Part shown: positions 1 through 9,144 of the stretch, piece by piece
How the letters are laid out: each line of letters begins with the position of its first letter
Position numbering within the stretch: the first letter of the stretch is position 1
From: Haemophilus parainfluenzae T3T1
GTDB taxonomy: Bacteria; Pseudomonadota; Gammaproteobacteria; Enterobacterales; Pasteurellaceae
Reading direction: 5' to 3'
Assembly (NCBI RefSeq): GCF_000210895.1
Contig: NC_015964.1
Span: forward strand, 1,819,501 to 1,883,500
DNA length: 64,000 bases
The notes under the pieces: generated by a model
The model's database searches: none
The model's input: only the letters and a program-made list of their open reading frames with translations
Told to the model about the DNA's origin: nothing
Position numbers and translations under genes: made by a program

Positions 1-441
1 CGACAAGAAAAGGATTTTGTGCCACTACGTGGAAAGGTAGGCATCTGTTTCCAACATGCGGGCGATCAACTTTTTGGTCCAACCGTACTTGATGACGTAG
101 CCTTTGGTCCACTTAATCAAGGATTGAACAGAGATGAAGCTTATCAAATAGCATTACAACAGTTGGAACGTCTAAATATTGTTGGGTTAAAAGATCGCTC
201 TGTGAATACCTTATCTGGTGGTGAACAGAATTTTACTGCGCTAGCCGGCGTACTGGCGATGCAGCCAAAAGTATTATTACTTGATGAGCCAACGAATGGA
301 CTCGATGTAAAAAATATCGCCAAACTGACCGCACTTTTACGCGAATTACAGTTGCCAATGCTTATTGCTTCACATGATTTACACTTTAGTGAAACACTTG
401 CGGATTCCTGTTTATCTTTAGCTACGGATAACGATGACTAA
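1..441 (+). CDS. Nickel/cobalt-type ABC transporter ATPase, 5' end outside window
   Basis: C-terminal part of an ABC ATPase of the CbiO/NikO (energy-coupling factor) type, which drives import of nickel or cobalt at the inner membrane. The reading frame is open from base 1, so the Walker A end lies outside the window. Visible are the Q-loop region (CFQHAGDQLF), the signature LSGGEQ, Walker B with the D-loop (VLLLDEPTNGLD) and the switch histidine (ASHD). The residues after the signature (NFTALAGVLAM) are the CbiO-like part. It ends convergently with fdhF. Nickel import would fit the adjacent NiFe hydrogenase genes, but the substrate is inferred from context and cobalt cannot be excluded. Confidence 0.75.
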   Translation, partial: RQEKDFVPLRGKVGICFQHAGDQLFGPTVLDDVAFGPLNQGLNRDEAYQIALQQLERLNIVGLKDRSVNTLSGGEQNFTALAGVLAMQPKVLLLDEPTNGLDVKNIAKLTALLRELQLPMLIASHDLHFSETLADSCLSLATDNDD

Positions 442-479
442 ATGCGTTCATAATGCGTAAGGAAATAATTCAATAAAAA

Positions 480-506
480 ACGGGCGAACCATTTAAGTTC
501 GCCCGT
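480..506. terminator. Terminator between the ABC ATPase gene and fdhF
   Basis: Perfect 10-bp inverted repeat (ACGGGCGAAC / GTTCGCCCGT) with a 7-base loop. Read on the minus strand it is followed by a run of T, so it is a good intrinsic terminator for fdhF. It may also act weakly on the convergent plus-strand gene. Confidence 0.85.
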
Positions 507-525
507 CATTCATTTATGACACTAA

Positions 526-2685
526 TCAAGCCACTAGTGCGGTTTCTTTTAAGCGATTTTTTAATTTCGCGTATTCAGTTACCACATAGCGTTCAGCCCA
601 GGCTTGGTCTTCGATTTTATCAATACGAACCGCGCTATATTTGTATTCCGGCGTTCTTGAACCCGGGTTCAAATGTTCAGCGGTTAATTCGTTACATTTA
701 CCGATCCACCATTGGTAGGTCATATAACAAGCGCCTTTGTTAGTACGAGTGCTCACATCTGCGCGAGAAATCACTTTACCACGTGATGAGGCAATCCAAA
801 CCAAGTCGTTGTTTTTAATGCCCAATTCCTTGGCATCCTGATCGTTCATTTGTACGAATCCCGGCTCATCTGCAAGTGCAGCTAGAGCGCGGCAGTTACC
901 AGTCATTGAACGGCAAGAATAGTGACCGACTTCACGCACGGTAGAAAGTACCAATGGGAACTCTTCAGAAAGATCTTCCATTGGTGGTTCCCAATCGCAA
1001 GCAAAGAACTCAGCTTTACCGTTCGGACGGTCGAAGATTTGGCCTTTATACAAGTATGTTGTGCCTTGATCTTCAGGGCCTTCATCAGTACATGGCCATT
1101 GGATATAACCCAAGCCTTCCATTTTTTCGTAAGTTGCCCCTTTGTAAATTGGACAAAGCGAACGAAGTTCATCCCAAATTTCTTTGGTATTGTTATAGTG
1201 CATTGGGTAGCCCATTGCTGTAGCAAGTTCGCTAATGATTACCCAGTCATCCTTGACGTTGCCGGTTGGTTCAACGGCTTTATAGAAACGTTGGAAACCA
1301 CGGTCAGCAGCACTATATACACCTTCGTGTTCAGCACAAGAAGTGGCAGGTAATAAAATATCTGCTTCTGCGGCTGTTTGAGTCATGAAGATATCTTGAA
1401 CGATGAGAAGTTCAACTTTCTCGAAGGCTTTTTTAACCGCATTAATATCAGGCTCAGTTTGTAATGTATCTTCACCCATGATATAGAATGCTTTAATTTT
1501 ATCTTCCATGATCGCTTCAGGTACTTCACTCAATGGTACACCTGGTTTGCTTGGAATAGACGGTACGCCCCAAGCTTTCGCAAATTTTGCATTAATTTCT
1601 GGATCAGCAAAACTTTGATAGCCTGGTAATGTGTTGAATAACGCACCCATATCGCACGCACCCTGTACGTTATTTTGGCCACGTACTGGGTTTACACCAA
1701 CATTTGGTTTACCTAAGTTACCGGTAAGCATTGCCAAGCTTGCTAATGCACGTACGGTTTCTACACCTTGACGGAATTGGCAAACGCCCATACCCCATAA
1801 GATAGTAGCAGTTTCCGCTTTCGCATAAGTGCGGGCAATTTCACGCAACATCTCAGGTTCAATACCGGTGATATGTTGAGTGGATTCCGGTGTATAAGCT
1901 TTCACGGTTTCATAGAACGCATCGAAGTTTTCGGTGTGTTCATCAATAAATTTTTGATCTTGTAATCCTTCTTCTAAAATCACATTCATCATAGCATTCA
2001 AGAATGCCACGTTAGACCCGTTAGCAAGCGGTGCATAAATATCCGCAATACGGGCTGTTTCGATTTTACGAGGGTCACAAACAATGATTTTCGCCCCTTT
2101 TGCTTTAGCGTGGTTAATCCGACGCGCCACAATAGGGTGTGAAGTGGAGGCATTATAGCCAAAAATGAATACGCATTTGGTATCTTCAATCTCAACAATT
2201 GAGTTGGACATTGCGCCGTTACCGACCGATTTGAGCAGACCTGTTACAGAAGGGCCGTGTCACACGCGCGCACAACAGTCAATGTTGTTATTTCCTAATA
2301 CTGCACGGGCGAATTTTTGCATAACGAAGTTCACTTCATTGCCTGGTCCACGGGAAGAGCCCGTTACCATAATGGATTCGTTACCGTACTTTTCTTTGAT
2401 TTCACTAAGACGTCTTGCTGTGTAAGAAATCGCTTCTTCCCAGCTCACTGGTGTGAATGGTTCGCCACGTTTGTAGCGGATCATCGGTTGAGTTAGGCGA
2501 GGAGTCAGGATTTTTGTATCATGCACAAAATCCCAGCCATAATATCCTTTTAGGCATAACTCCCCTTCGTTTGTTTTTCCGTTTGCACCTTCAGCACCCA
2601 CAATTTTGTTGTTTTCCACCAAAAGATGGATTTTACAACCTGAGGCACAATACGGACATACGGTAATTACTTTTTTAATAGCCAT
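526..2685 (-). CDS. fdhF: Formate dehydrogenase H, selenocysteine-containing
   Basis: Catalytic formate dehydrogenase of formate hydrogenlyase: it oxidises formate to CO2 at a molybdenum bis-MGD centre and passes electrons to the hydrogenase on the cytoplasmic side. The frame is interrupted by one TGA at 2260-2262, read as selenocysteine 142. The flanking residues NIDCCARV-U-HGPSV match the E. coli enzyme, and homology continues on both sides, giving 719 residues against about 715 in E. coli. The 4Fe-4S ligands C10, C13, C17 and C44 and the following K46 are present, as is the catalytic H143. The start has an AAGGA site. A 177-bp gap separates it from hycI, so it may have its own promoter as well as read-through from hyf. 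Confidence 0.96.
2219..2262 (-). promoter_or_regulatory. SECIS element decoding the fdhF UGA as selenocysteine
   Basis: The bacterial SECIS lies directly 3' of the UGA within the coding region. The apical loop AGGTCT and an unpaired U in the 5' side of the stem match the E. coli fdhF SECIS as I remember it. The upper stem pairs less well (see findings). SelB should bind here. The selA, selB and selC genes are not in the window. Confidence 0.85.
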
Positions 2686-2862
2686 AGTAACGTCCTTATT
2701 TTAATACAACACGAGGTTAGAGATAGAATTAGAATAATTAATTCTGGGTATATATTACACCCAAAATCAGTTCATAGTCTTACAAAAAACATGGATTTAT
2801 TGATATAAAACAGGTTTTCGTAATATTTTTAAAATATGTTTAGAAAATCCCCCTCACTTTTT

Positions 2863-3318
2863 CTACAAAACAGGAATCTCTTCAAGCGATCTTCCCTCGT
2901 TTAAAAAATCATACATAAATTGCACAGACTCTTTTACGTTGTCTGTCATCGGAAAACCAAAAGAAACAAGATCCGGTTGAAGACCAACGAAGACAATTTG
3001 TTTAATATCTTGTTCCAGTTGTTCAATGAGGTAATTGAGCGGCATATTATGTGTACTCATGAAAAACATTTCCGCAATGCTCTCTTTTTCAATGATTCGG
3101 ATTTTACCTGGCGCTAATTCCATATCAGCCGCATCGAAAATTAAAAGCAGATCGGGTTTCATGTCTCGCACAATATGTGCAACATTTTCGGGGGCTGAGC
3201 CGCCGTCAAGTGCGGTCCAATTTGGCAATGGATTTTCACTTAATAACTGATAGAGATAAGGACCCGCACCGTCATCCCCCATCATGCTGTTACCAACGGT
3301 TAAGATCACATTATTCAT
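2863..3318 (-). CDS. hycI: Hydrogenase maturation protease HycI
   Basis: Nickel-dependent endopeptidase that trims the C-terminal tail of the hydrogenase large subunit after the NiFe centre is built. It is 151 residues from the ATG at 3318. A GTG one codon upstream is possible but has no better ribosome site. The proposed nickel ligands D16, D62 and H90 fall at the same numbers as in E. coli HycI, inside the motifs GNSMMGDDG, IFDAADM and STHNMPLNYL. It overlaps the end of the hycH/hyfJ-like gene by eight bases, so the two are probably translationally coupled. Its substrate is expected to be HyfG, whose tail is intact. Confidence 0.95.
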   Translation of the reverse strand: MNNVILTVGNSMMGDDGAGPYLYQLLSENPLPNWTALDGGSAPENVAHIVRDMKPDLLLIFDAADMELAPGKIRIIEKESIAEMFFMSTHNMPLNYLIEQLEQDIKQIVFVGLQPDLVSFGFPMTDNVKESVQFMYDFLNEGRSLEEIPVL

Positions 3319-3718
3319 CACGACGTTTCACCATTATATACATCACTGGTTCACGCTGAATCGATGCTAACGTATCCATTAAGATCTCAACCCACTCTTG
3401 ATGCTCTGGTGTGAAATTAGCTTTGTTCTCATCCATTGCTTTCGCCAATAAATTCACATGGCTGGAATCAATCACGATTTCACCGAATCGCATTAAGCCG
3501 GCAAATTTACGTTTAGCATCCCCTTCTGGAAAGCTATCTACAAAACGTTGATAAGCATCGTAGTCACAAACCAGTAATTTTTTAAAACAATCAATTACGC
3601 CAACATGGTGACCAATCGCCAAAGAGTAATACATCACCTGTTTTGCTTGCTCTGGCACTTGTTCATCGTTTTCGACGAAACGTTCGTTTAATAAATAGAA
3701 AAAGACTTTCGTTGTCAT
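3311..3718 (-). CDS. hyfJ: Formate hydrogenlyase maturation protein, HycH/HyfJ type
   Basis: Small cytoplasmic accessory protein of the HycH/HyfJ family, needed for maturation of the hydrogenase large subunit. Family similarity runs from MTTKVFFYLLNERF through YYSLAIGHHVGVIDC and GEIVIDSSHV to the end. I place the start at the ATG at 3718 (135 residues) because family homology begins there and a GGGA element precedes it. An upstream ATG at 3757 would add 13 residues with no homologue, and it lies inside a stable hairpin (3738-3755). The order after hyfI matches hyfJ in E. coli. Confidence 0.9.
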   Translation of the reverse strand: MTTKVFFYLLNERFVENDEQVPEQAKQVMYYSLAIGHHVGVIDCFKKLLVCDYDAYQRFVDSFPEGDAKRKFAGLMRFGEIVIDSSHVNLLAKAMDENKANFTPEHQEWVEILMDTLASIQREPVMYIMVKRRDE

Positions 3719-3737
3719 AACATTCCCATTTTTATAG

Positions 3738-3755
3738 GGGGCAATCACTTGCCCC
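3738..3755 (-). promoter_or_regulatory. Hairpin between hyfI and hyfJ
   Basis: Perfect 7-bp stem (GGGGCAA / TTGCCCC) with a four-base loop, between the hyfI stop and the preferred hyfJ start. The following bases are not a T run, so it is not a standard terminator. It could protect mRNA 3' of the structural genes or set the level of the maturation genes. Confidence 0.5.
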
Positions 3756-3763
3756 ATAATTAA

Positions 3764-4540
3764 CTATCCCGAAAACGGCATACTAATCGCATGCAAACGA
3801 TTGACGATTTCGCTTAAACGCGGATCGGCTTCGCGTTCTAGGTATTCACCTAAACGTACACCGAATGGCACCTTATCATCTTCGGCCATCATTGCCATAA
3901 ATTGGTTAGCAATGTTGCCACCTTGACGATAACCGGCTAGACGACGAGCTTCTCGTTCAAGACTAATACGCAAATCCAACGGAATGGTTGGGAAACGTAA
4001 TTTAGCTTCTGCGTTAGGATCGGCTTTTTCTTGTTTGCCTTTAAGTTTTTGATCAAGTAAACCAAGCGCGACAGCAAAACCATAAATAGTGGCGGCAGGT
4101 GTCGGTGGGCAGCCAGGGATATACACATCAACCGGTACGATTTGGTCAGAACCACCCCATACACAATAGAGATCGTGGAAAATACCGCCGCCGCAACCGC
4201 AAGCCCCGTAAGCGATACAAATTTTTGGATCCGGTGCAGCTTGGTAAGCACGCATGGCTGGCGTACGCATCGCACGGGTAACCGCACCTGTGAACAAGAG
4301 AATGTCCGCATGGCGAGGTGATGCTACCACTTTAATACCAAAACGTTCCGCATCAAATGTTGGCGTAATAGTACTGAAAATCTCGATTTCACACCCATTA
4401 CAACCGCCACAGTCCACACGGTAAACGTAAGCTGAACGTTGAATATCTTTCAGCAATGTTTGTTTCATTTTGGCTATATTTTCATCAATACTAAACGGTG
4501 TTGATATACCATTAACCGGCATTGGAATTTGAGTGTTCAT
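3764..4540 (-). CDS. hyfI: Hydrogenase-4 small subunit, HyfI/HycG/NuoB type
   Basis: Electron-transfer small subunit of the membrane-bound NiFe hydrogenase, homologous to NuoB, carrying the proximal 4Fe-4S cluster. It is 258 residues. Cluster cysteines are in CGGCNGC (C44, C47, C50), YGACGCGG and IPGCPP. The C-terminal third, with [15 protein letters not shown], follows the HyfI/HycG pattern. Its ATG overlaps the hyfH stop by four bases (ATGA), indicating coupled translation. It sits on the cytoplasmic arm with HyfG. Confidence 0.95.
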   Translation of the reverse strand: MNTQIPMPVNGISTPFSIDENIAKMKQTLLKDIQRSAYVYRVDCGGCNGCEIEIFSTITPTFDAERFGIKVVASPRHADILLFTGAVTRAMRTPAMRAYQAAPDPKICIAYGACGCGGGIFHDLYCVWGGSDQIVPVDVYIPGCPPTPAATIYGFAVALGLLDQKLKGKQEKADPNAEAKLRFPTIPLDLRISLEREARRLAGYRQGGNIANQFMAMMAEDDKVPFGVRLGEYLEREADPRLSEIVNRLHAISMPFSG

Positions 4541-5184
4541 CGTCTTTCGCCTCCTGCTAAAACTTTAGGTAAATCAACCGCACTTTCCTCACGTTGTTCG
4601 ATTGCTTTTTTAAAATTCAAGCGAACTGGCTCCTTAAAGTCGATCAATTTCATCCGCATATTGGATTCCATATTTGCGGTTTTTTCTAAACTATGTTGAC
4701 GTTTGCAAACCGGACAGGTATGTAATTCCGCCAATTTTCGTTTCACTAACTCTGGATTATCCAAAGTTTGTTTGAATAAATCGATGGTGTAATTTAGTTC
4801 TTTATAAGAAATAAACGGTTTACCACATTCCTGACAAGCGACTGTAGCAAAGGTCGTTTCTTGGAAAAGATCCTGTTTATTCGTCACTGACAATTCAAAA
4901 TCTTGCGATAATCGAATCGCCTTAGTTGGACAAACCTCCTCGCAACGACCGCAGAAAATACAACGACCAAGGAATAACGACCATGTACGTTCGCCTGTAA
5001 TGGGATCCGTTCTCATCGTTAAGGCATTGGCTGGACAGGCAATAGTACAAGCCGCGCAGACAATACATTGATCAGAATTAAGTTCTGGTTTTCCTCTAAA
5101 ATCCTCATCGACTTCATAAGGTTTGAACGGATATTTGGTGGTGACATCACCTGCTTTAAATACCGTTTTTAGTAATTTAAACAT
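4537..5184 (-). CDS. hyfH: Hydrogenase-4 ferredoxin-type subunit, HyfH/HycF/NuoI type
   Basis: Electron-transfer subunit with two 4Fe-4S clusters ([12 protein letters not shown] near residue 40 and [12 protein letters not shown] near residue 75), homologous to NuoI. The C-terminal part adds a second cysteine set (CQECGKP and CPVCKRQH) that looks like a metal-binding site and is also found in the HycF/HyfH branch. It is 215 residues. It lies 12 bases downstream of hyfG and overlaps hyfI, within the operon. Confidence 0.94.
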   Translation of the reverse strand: MFKLLKTVFKAGDVTTKYPFKPYEVDEDFRGKPELNSDQCIVCAACTIACPANALTMRTDPITGERTWSLFLGRCIFCGRCEEVCPTKAIRLSQDFELSVTNKQDLFQETTFATVACQECGKPFISYKELNYTIDLFKQTLDNPELVKRKLAELHTCPVCKRQHSLEKTANMESNMRMKLIDFKEPVRLNFKKAIEQREESAVDLPKVLAGGERR

Positions 5185-5196
5185 TTTCCGCCTCCC

Positions 5197-6927
5197 CTAT
5201 TTCAATGGTGAATTTTTACGTTCAATACCGTAGCGTTCAATCTCTTTATAATCTACGGTTTTCGCTTTGCGTTTACGCACATCCACCACGGTGACACGGT
5301 CGGTACAAGAATAACAAGGGTCAAGACTACCAATAATAAGTGGCGCATCAGACACTGTATTGCCACGCAACATATAGCGTAAGGTTGGCCAGTTAGCATA
5401 AGTCGCAGCACGACAACGCCAACGGAAAAGTTTTTGGTTGTCTCCTAGCATTGACCAGTGAATATCTTCGCCACGTGGTGCTTCGGTAATCCCTAAAGCA
5501 AAACGTCCAGGCGTATAATTGAAACCTTCTTTTAAGATTTCGCCACTTGGCAAATTGTCCACCATGTAATCGATGATATTCATGGATTCAAACACTTCAT
5601 TAATCCGCACTTTCACACGAGATAACACGTCACCATTGGCTTCAGTGAAGAGATTGAAAGGAATATCACCATAGCCGGAGAACGGATGTACTTTACGCAC
5701 ATCGCGAGCAAAGCCAGAACCACGAATCATTGGACCAACTGGACTAAAGTCACGAGCGATATCTTTTGCCAAGACACCGACACCTACCGTACGTTGTTCC
5801 ATATTCGGTGTATTTAATAAAATATCGGTTAAGGTTTTGAGTTCTTCACGCATTTCACCGATAAGTTTGATACATTGCTCACGTTGACGTTTCAACATAT
5901 CACGACGCACACCACCGATAAGGTTAATACCATAGGTTTTACGTGCACCTGTTAGCACTTCTGCCAAGGTCATAGATTTCTCACGAACGCGGAAGAATTG
6001 CATAAAGCCAGTATCAAAGCCAGTAAAGTGGCTAGATAGACCTAAATTTAATAAGTGACTGTGTAAACGTTCTACTTCTAATAAAATCGCACGAATCCAT
6101 TCAGCGCGTTTTGGAATTTGAATCCCCAAAGCACTTTCGACGGAATTAGCATAGGCCACACTATGTGTGAAGCCACAAATCCCACATACACGGTCAGCCA
6201 GGAAGTTAACTTGGTCGTAATCCATACGGGTTTCCGCCAATTTTTCCATACCACGGTGCACATAGAACAAACGATAGTCCGCATCAATGATATCTTCCCC
6301 ATCCACGAACAAACGGAAGTGTCCAGGTTCATCGGAAGTGATATGTAACGGGCCAAGTGGAACGATACGTGCTTCGCCTTTTTCGTTAATAAATTCGTAT
6401 GTTTCTGTCGCGGTTGTCGGATCGGGACGTAAACGATAGTCCATGGAGTCTTTACGTAATGGATAAAGATCATCAGGCCAATCATCTGGCAACACTAAGC
6501 GGCGTTGGTCTGGTAAACCGACGGCTTTCAAACCATACATATCGAATAATTCACGTTCGCCCCAAACCGCCGCTTTGACTTTTGGTGTCACAGACGGAAA
6601 TTCTAAGCTCACAGGATCAACTAAGGCTTTAATAGTGATAAAAGTTTTCACCTCCCCTTCCATGGAAAGCACATAGTACACCGCATAGTTACCATGAATT
6701 GAACGCTCATCATTCCCGAATACCAGCGGTAACCAACCTTCATGTTGATAATAAAGGTATTCAACAACATCAGGTAACATATTGGTTTTAATGGTAAGGG
6801 TAACCTGATTTGGTGTTGACCACTCCTCATCCAAAATGGTATTTGGAAATTTTGCATTGACTGCTTCAATGTAATTTTTGCCAATCATTTTGGCTGGATC
6901 GACTGATGTATTTTTAGTTAATTCCAT
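5197..6927 (-). CDS. hyfG: Hydrogenase-4 large subunit, NuoC-NuoD fusion type, NiFe site
   Basis: Catalytic large subunit of the proton-reducing hydrogenase. It has a NuoC-like N-terminal domain (to about residue 170) fused to a NuoD-like domain. NiFe ligands are in RVCGICGFTHS (C248, C251) and DPCYSCTDR (C538, C541). Exactly 32 residues follow the arginine of the second motif, the same tail length that HycI removes from E. coli HycE, so it is a pre-protein needing cleavage. I choose the ATG at 6927 (576 residues): AGGAGG lies at good spacing just upstream, whereas an in-frame ATG 14 codons earlier (6969) lies inside hyfF without such a site. Confidence 0.95.
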   Translation of the reverse strand: MELTKNTSVDPAKMIGKNYIEAVNAKFPNTILDEEWSTPNQVTLTIKTNMLPDVVEYLYYQHEGWLPLVFGNDERSIHGNYAVYYVLSMEGEVKTFITIKALVDPVSLEFPSVTPKVKAAVWGERELFDMYGLKAVGLPDQRRLVLPDDWPDDLYPLRKDSMDYRLRPDPTTATETYEFINEKGEARIVPLGPLHITSDEPGHFRLFVDGEDIIDADYRLFYVHRGMEKLAETRMDYDQVNFLADRVCGICGFTHSVAYANSVESALGIQIPKRAEWIRAILLEVERLHSHLLNLGLSSHFTGFDTGFMQFFRVREKSMTLAEVLTGARKTYGINLIGGVRRDMLKRQREQCIKLIGEMREELKTLTDILLNTPNMEQRTVGVGVLAKDIARDFSPVGPMIRGSGFARDVRKVHPFSGYGDIPFNLFTEANGDVLSRVKVRINEVFESMNIIDYMVDNLPSGEILKEGFNYTPGRFALGITEAPRGEDIHWSMLGDNQKLFRWRCRAATYANWPTLRYMLRGNTVSDAPLIIGSLDPCYSCTDRVTVVDVRKRKAKTVDYKEIERYGIERKNSPLK

Positions 6928-6947
6928 ATATTTATCCCTCCTGTCGA

Positions 6948-8486
6948 TCATTGTGCTAAATTTTGCCAAGGTAAAACTAACATATCACCAAAAGACACAT
7001 TAGGTTGTCCTAACACAATGCCCACTGCATTTGTCAAAAGTTGTAAAATTGGTTCGGAAATATAAATCCCCATGAATAGAAGAAGTAGCAAATATGTTGC
7101 TAGAACAACAACTGAAGATTTATTCAACTCACCAACTTCAATACCTTCTTTTGGTTTACCTAATACCGTTTTTAACAACATGGTAGTTAACCCTGCTAAC
7201 GCGATAGTTAGGAAAATCAAACATAAAACGATTAACCATGTTTTACCTGCATAAATACCGGCAACAGCAATCGCAAATTCACTCGTAAACATACCAAATG
7301 GAGGCATACCGCCCAGTGCTAATGCACCGCCTGCAAATAACACCGCTGTGAACGGCATAGTACGCCATAAACCACTCACCTCATGAATATCACGGCTACG
7401 GTATTTCAATAAAATGTTACCAGAAGCACAGAATAATAAGGCTTTTGCCAAACTGTGAGTGATGGTATGCAATAATCCAGCAAAGGCGCCAACTGGACCG
7501 CCCAAGCCAAAGGCGAAGCTAATTAAGCCCATGTTTTCAATACTGTGATACGCTAATTTACGTTTAATATCATGTTGCATGATAATAAAGAAGGAAGCGA
7601 TACCAGTAGAAAGCAAGCCAAATACCAACATTAAGGTTTGCGGATAATCAGCTCCTACTGCTTTAGAAACTAAAATGTAATAACGCAATACCACTAACAT
7701 AGCACAGTTCAATAACACAGCAGAAAGTACCGCACTGACAGGACTTGGCGCCTCACTGTGTGCATCTGGTAACCAAGTATGCATTGGAAATAGACCGCAC
7801 TTGGTACCAAAACCAACCAAGATGAATGCAAAGGCAAGATACATCAATCCATGATTTAACTCACCAGCTTGTTGATTAACTGCCGTCCAGAAAATCGCTT
7901 GGCTAGGATCAGCTAAAAGATTGGTACCATTAGAGAACGTTAAAATTGTGCCAAACAATCCGAACGCTACCCCAACAGAGCAAATAATGATGTATTTCCA
8001 TGCCGCCTCAAGAGAGGTTTTTTGTTTATAGGTTCCCACCAAGAAAGCAGAACTTAAGGTGGTTGCTTCAATACCTGCCCACATTAAAATTAAGTTATTG
8101 GTTGTTACGGATAGAATCATCGTAAAGAAGAAAAGATGTAAAAATCCGTAGTAATTGCAATAAGTCTTAAGATCAACATGACCTTCGTTAAATTCACGAT
8201 TGATATAAGCAATAGAATAAACACCAGCCAAACCACCAACAACGCTGATTAAAGCTAAGAAGATGGCTGACAAACTGTCAACATGAATCCAGTTTCCAAA
8301 GCAGTTGATTTCACCCTGTGTAAGCACACCAGTGATAACTTGCAATGAGAAAACAAACATTAAGATAAGGCCTGTAACATGAAGTGCGGTACAAATTGTC
8401 CGTGCTTTTGTCACGCCACAAGCGAAACTGGCAAGTGATATTGCTAAAGGTGCGATTAATAACGCGATTATCCATTGTTCATACAT
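6948..8486 (-). CDS. hyfF: Hydrogenase-4 membrane subunit HyfF, antiporter-like
   Basis: Integral membrane subunit of the Mrp-antiporter/NuoN-NuoL family, 512 residues with many hydrophobic helices. Conserved antiporter-type segments are visible (GIEATTLSSAFLVG, LPDAHSEAPSPVSA, HTITHSLAKALLF), carrying the acidic and basic residues thought to move protons. The presence of HyfB, HyfD and HyfF together separates hydrogenase-4 from hydrogenase-3, which has only one such large subunit. It starts four bases after hyfE. Confidence 0.94.
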   Translation of the reverse strand: MYEQWIIALLIAPLAISLASFACGVTKARTICTALHVTGLILMFVFSLQVITGVLTQGEINCFGNWIHVDSLSAIFLALISVVGGLAGVYSIAYINREFNEGHVDLKTYCNYYGFLHLFFFTMILSVTTNNLILMWAGIEATTLSSAFLVGTYKQKTSLEAAWKYIIICSVGVAFGLFGTILTFSNGTNLLADPSQAIFWTAVNQQAGELNHGLMYLAFAFILVGFGTKCGLFPMHTWLPDAHSEAPSPVSAVLSAVLLNCAMLVVLRYYILVSKAVGADYPQTLMLVFGLLSTGIASFFIIMQHDIKRKLAYHSIENMGLISFAFGLGGPVGAFAGLLHTITHSLAKALLFCASGNILLKYRSRDIHEVSGLWRTMPFTAVLFAGGALALGGMPPFGMFTSEFAIAVAGIYAGKTWLIVLCLIFLTIALAGLTTMLLKTVLGKPKEGIEVGELNKSSVVVLATYLLLLLFMGIYISEPILQLLTNAVGIVLGQPNVSFGDMLVLPWQNLAQ

Positions 8487-8490
8487 AGCG

Positions 8491-9129
8491 TTACCCCTTC
8501 AAACTCATAAGTTGTTTTGCATCTAATGAATGGAATGTACGATAAATTTTGTTTACCAACACCACCATTATGATGACGGCAAAGATAGCATCTGTGGCAA
8601 TTCCGATTTCCACTAACTCAGGTGCTTTATTTGCCAATAAGGCTAATGTGAGATGAGAACCGTTTTCCATCAAACAATAACCGAATACTTGTTTTACGAT
8701 ATTGCGTTGGCTAACAATGCATACTAAACCTAATAAGAAGTGACTTAATGACACTGATAATGCCGGTTTAAGATGTGCAACCAACGGTAAATCGATTGGG
8801 ACAACTACAAAGTAGCACAATGTAACTATCACTGCTGTGATCGGGATCAACCAAGCGACATTTATTCCAGCTGGAGTTTGACTTTCATCCACTTTTTTCA
8901 TCGCATAGATTAAAATTGCTGGCACCAAAACCACTTTGGTAATAAATGCGCTAATTGACCACATATAAAGTTCATGGGCTTGCATTTCATTGGCAAGATA
9001 GACAAACAGTAATACCAACACCAACGATTGCAAACTGTAAAATAACGCAGCTTTTTTGGCGGTTCGAACCATAATTACGCAAAGAGAGGTAATAATGAGT
9101 AAACACGCAAGTCCATTTATCATTAACAT
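8491..9129 (-). CDS. hyfE: Hydrogenase-4 membrane subunit HyfE, NuoK-like C-terminal half
   Basis: Small membrane subunit, 212 residues and about six hydrophobic segments. The C-terminal part, with a glutamate-containing segment (YCLMENGSHLTLALL), resembles NuoK/MrpC. HyfE is one of the subunits that distinguishes hydrogenase-4 from hydrogenase-3. AGGAGG lies just upstream of the ATG. A second ATG two codons later is possible. Confidence 0.92.
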   Translation of the reverse strand: MLMINGLACLLIITSLCVIMVRTAKKAALFYSLQSLVLVLLFVYLANEMQAHELYMWSISAFITKVVLVPAILIYAMKKVDESQTPAGINVAWLIPITAVIVTLCYFVVVPIDLPLVAHLKPALSVSLSHFLLGLVCIVSQRNIVKQVFGYCLMENGSHLTLALLANKAPELVEIGIATDAIFAVIIMVVLVNKIYRTFHSLDAKQLMSLKG

Positions 9130-9144
9130 AGATTCCTCCTTAAC

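Noticed and set aside
526-2685. fdhF appears as two genes split by a stop, as in a pseudogene
   Set aside because: The stop is TGA exactly at the known selenocysteine position, is followed by a SECIS-like hairpin, and homology continues in frame.
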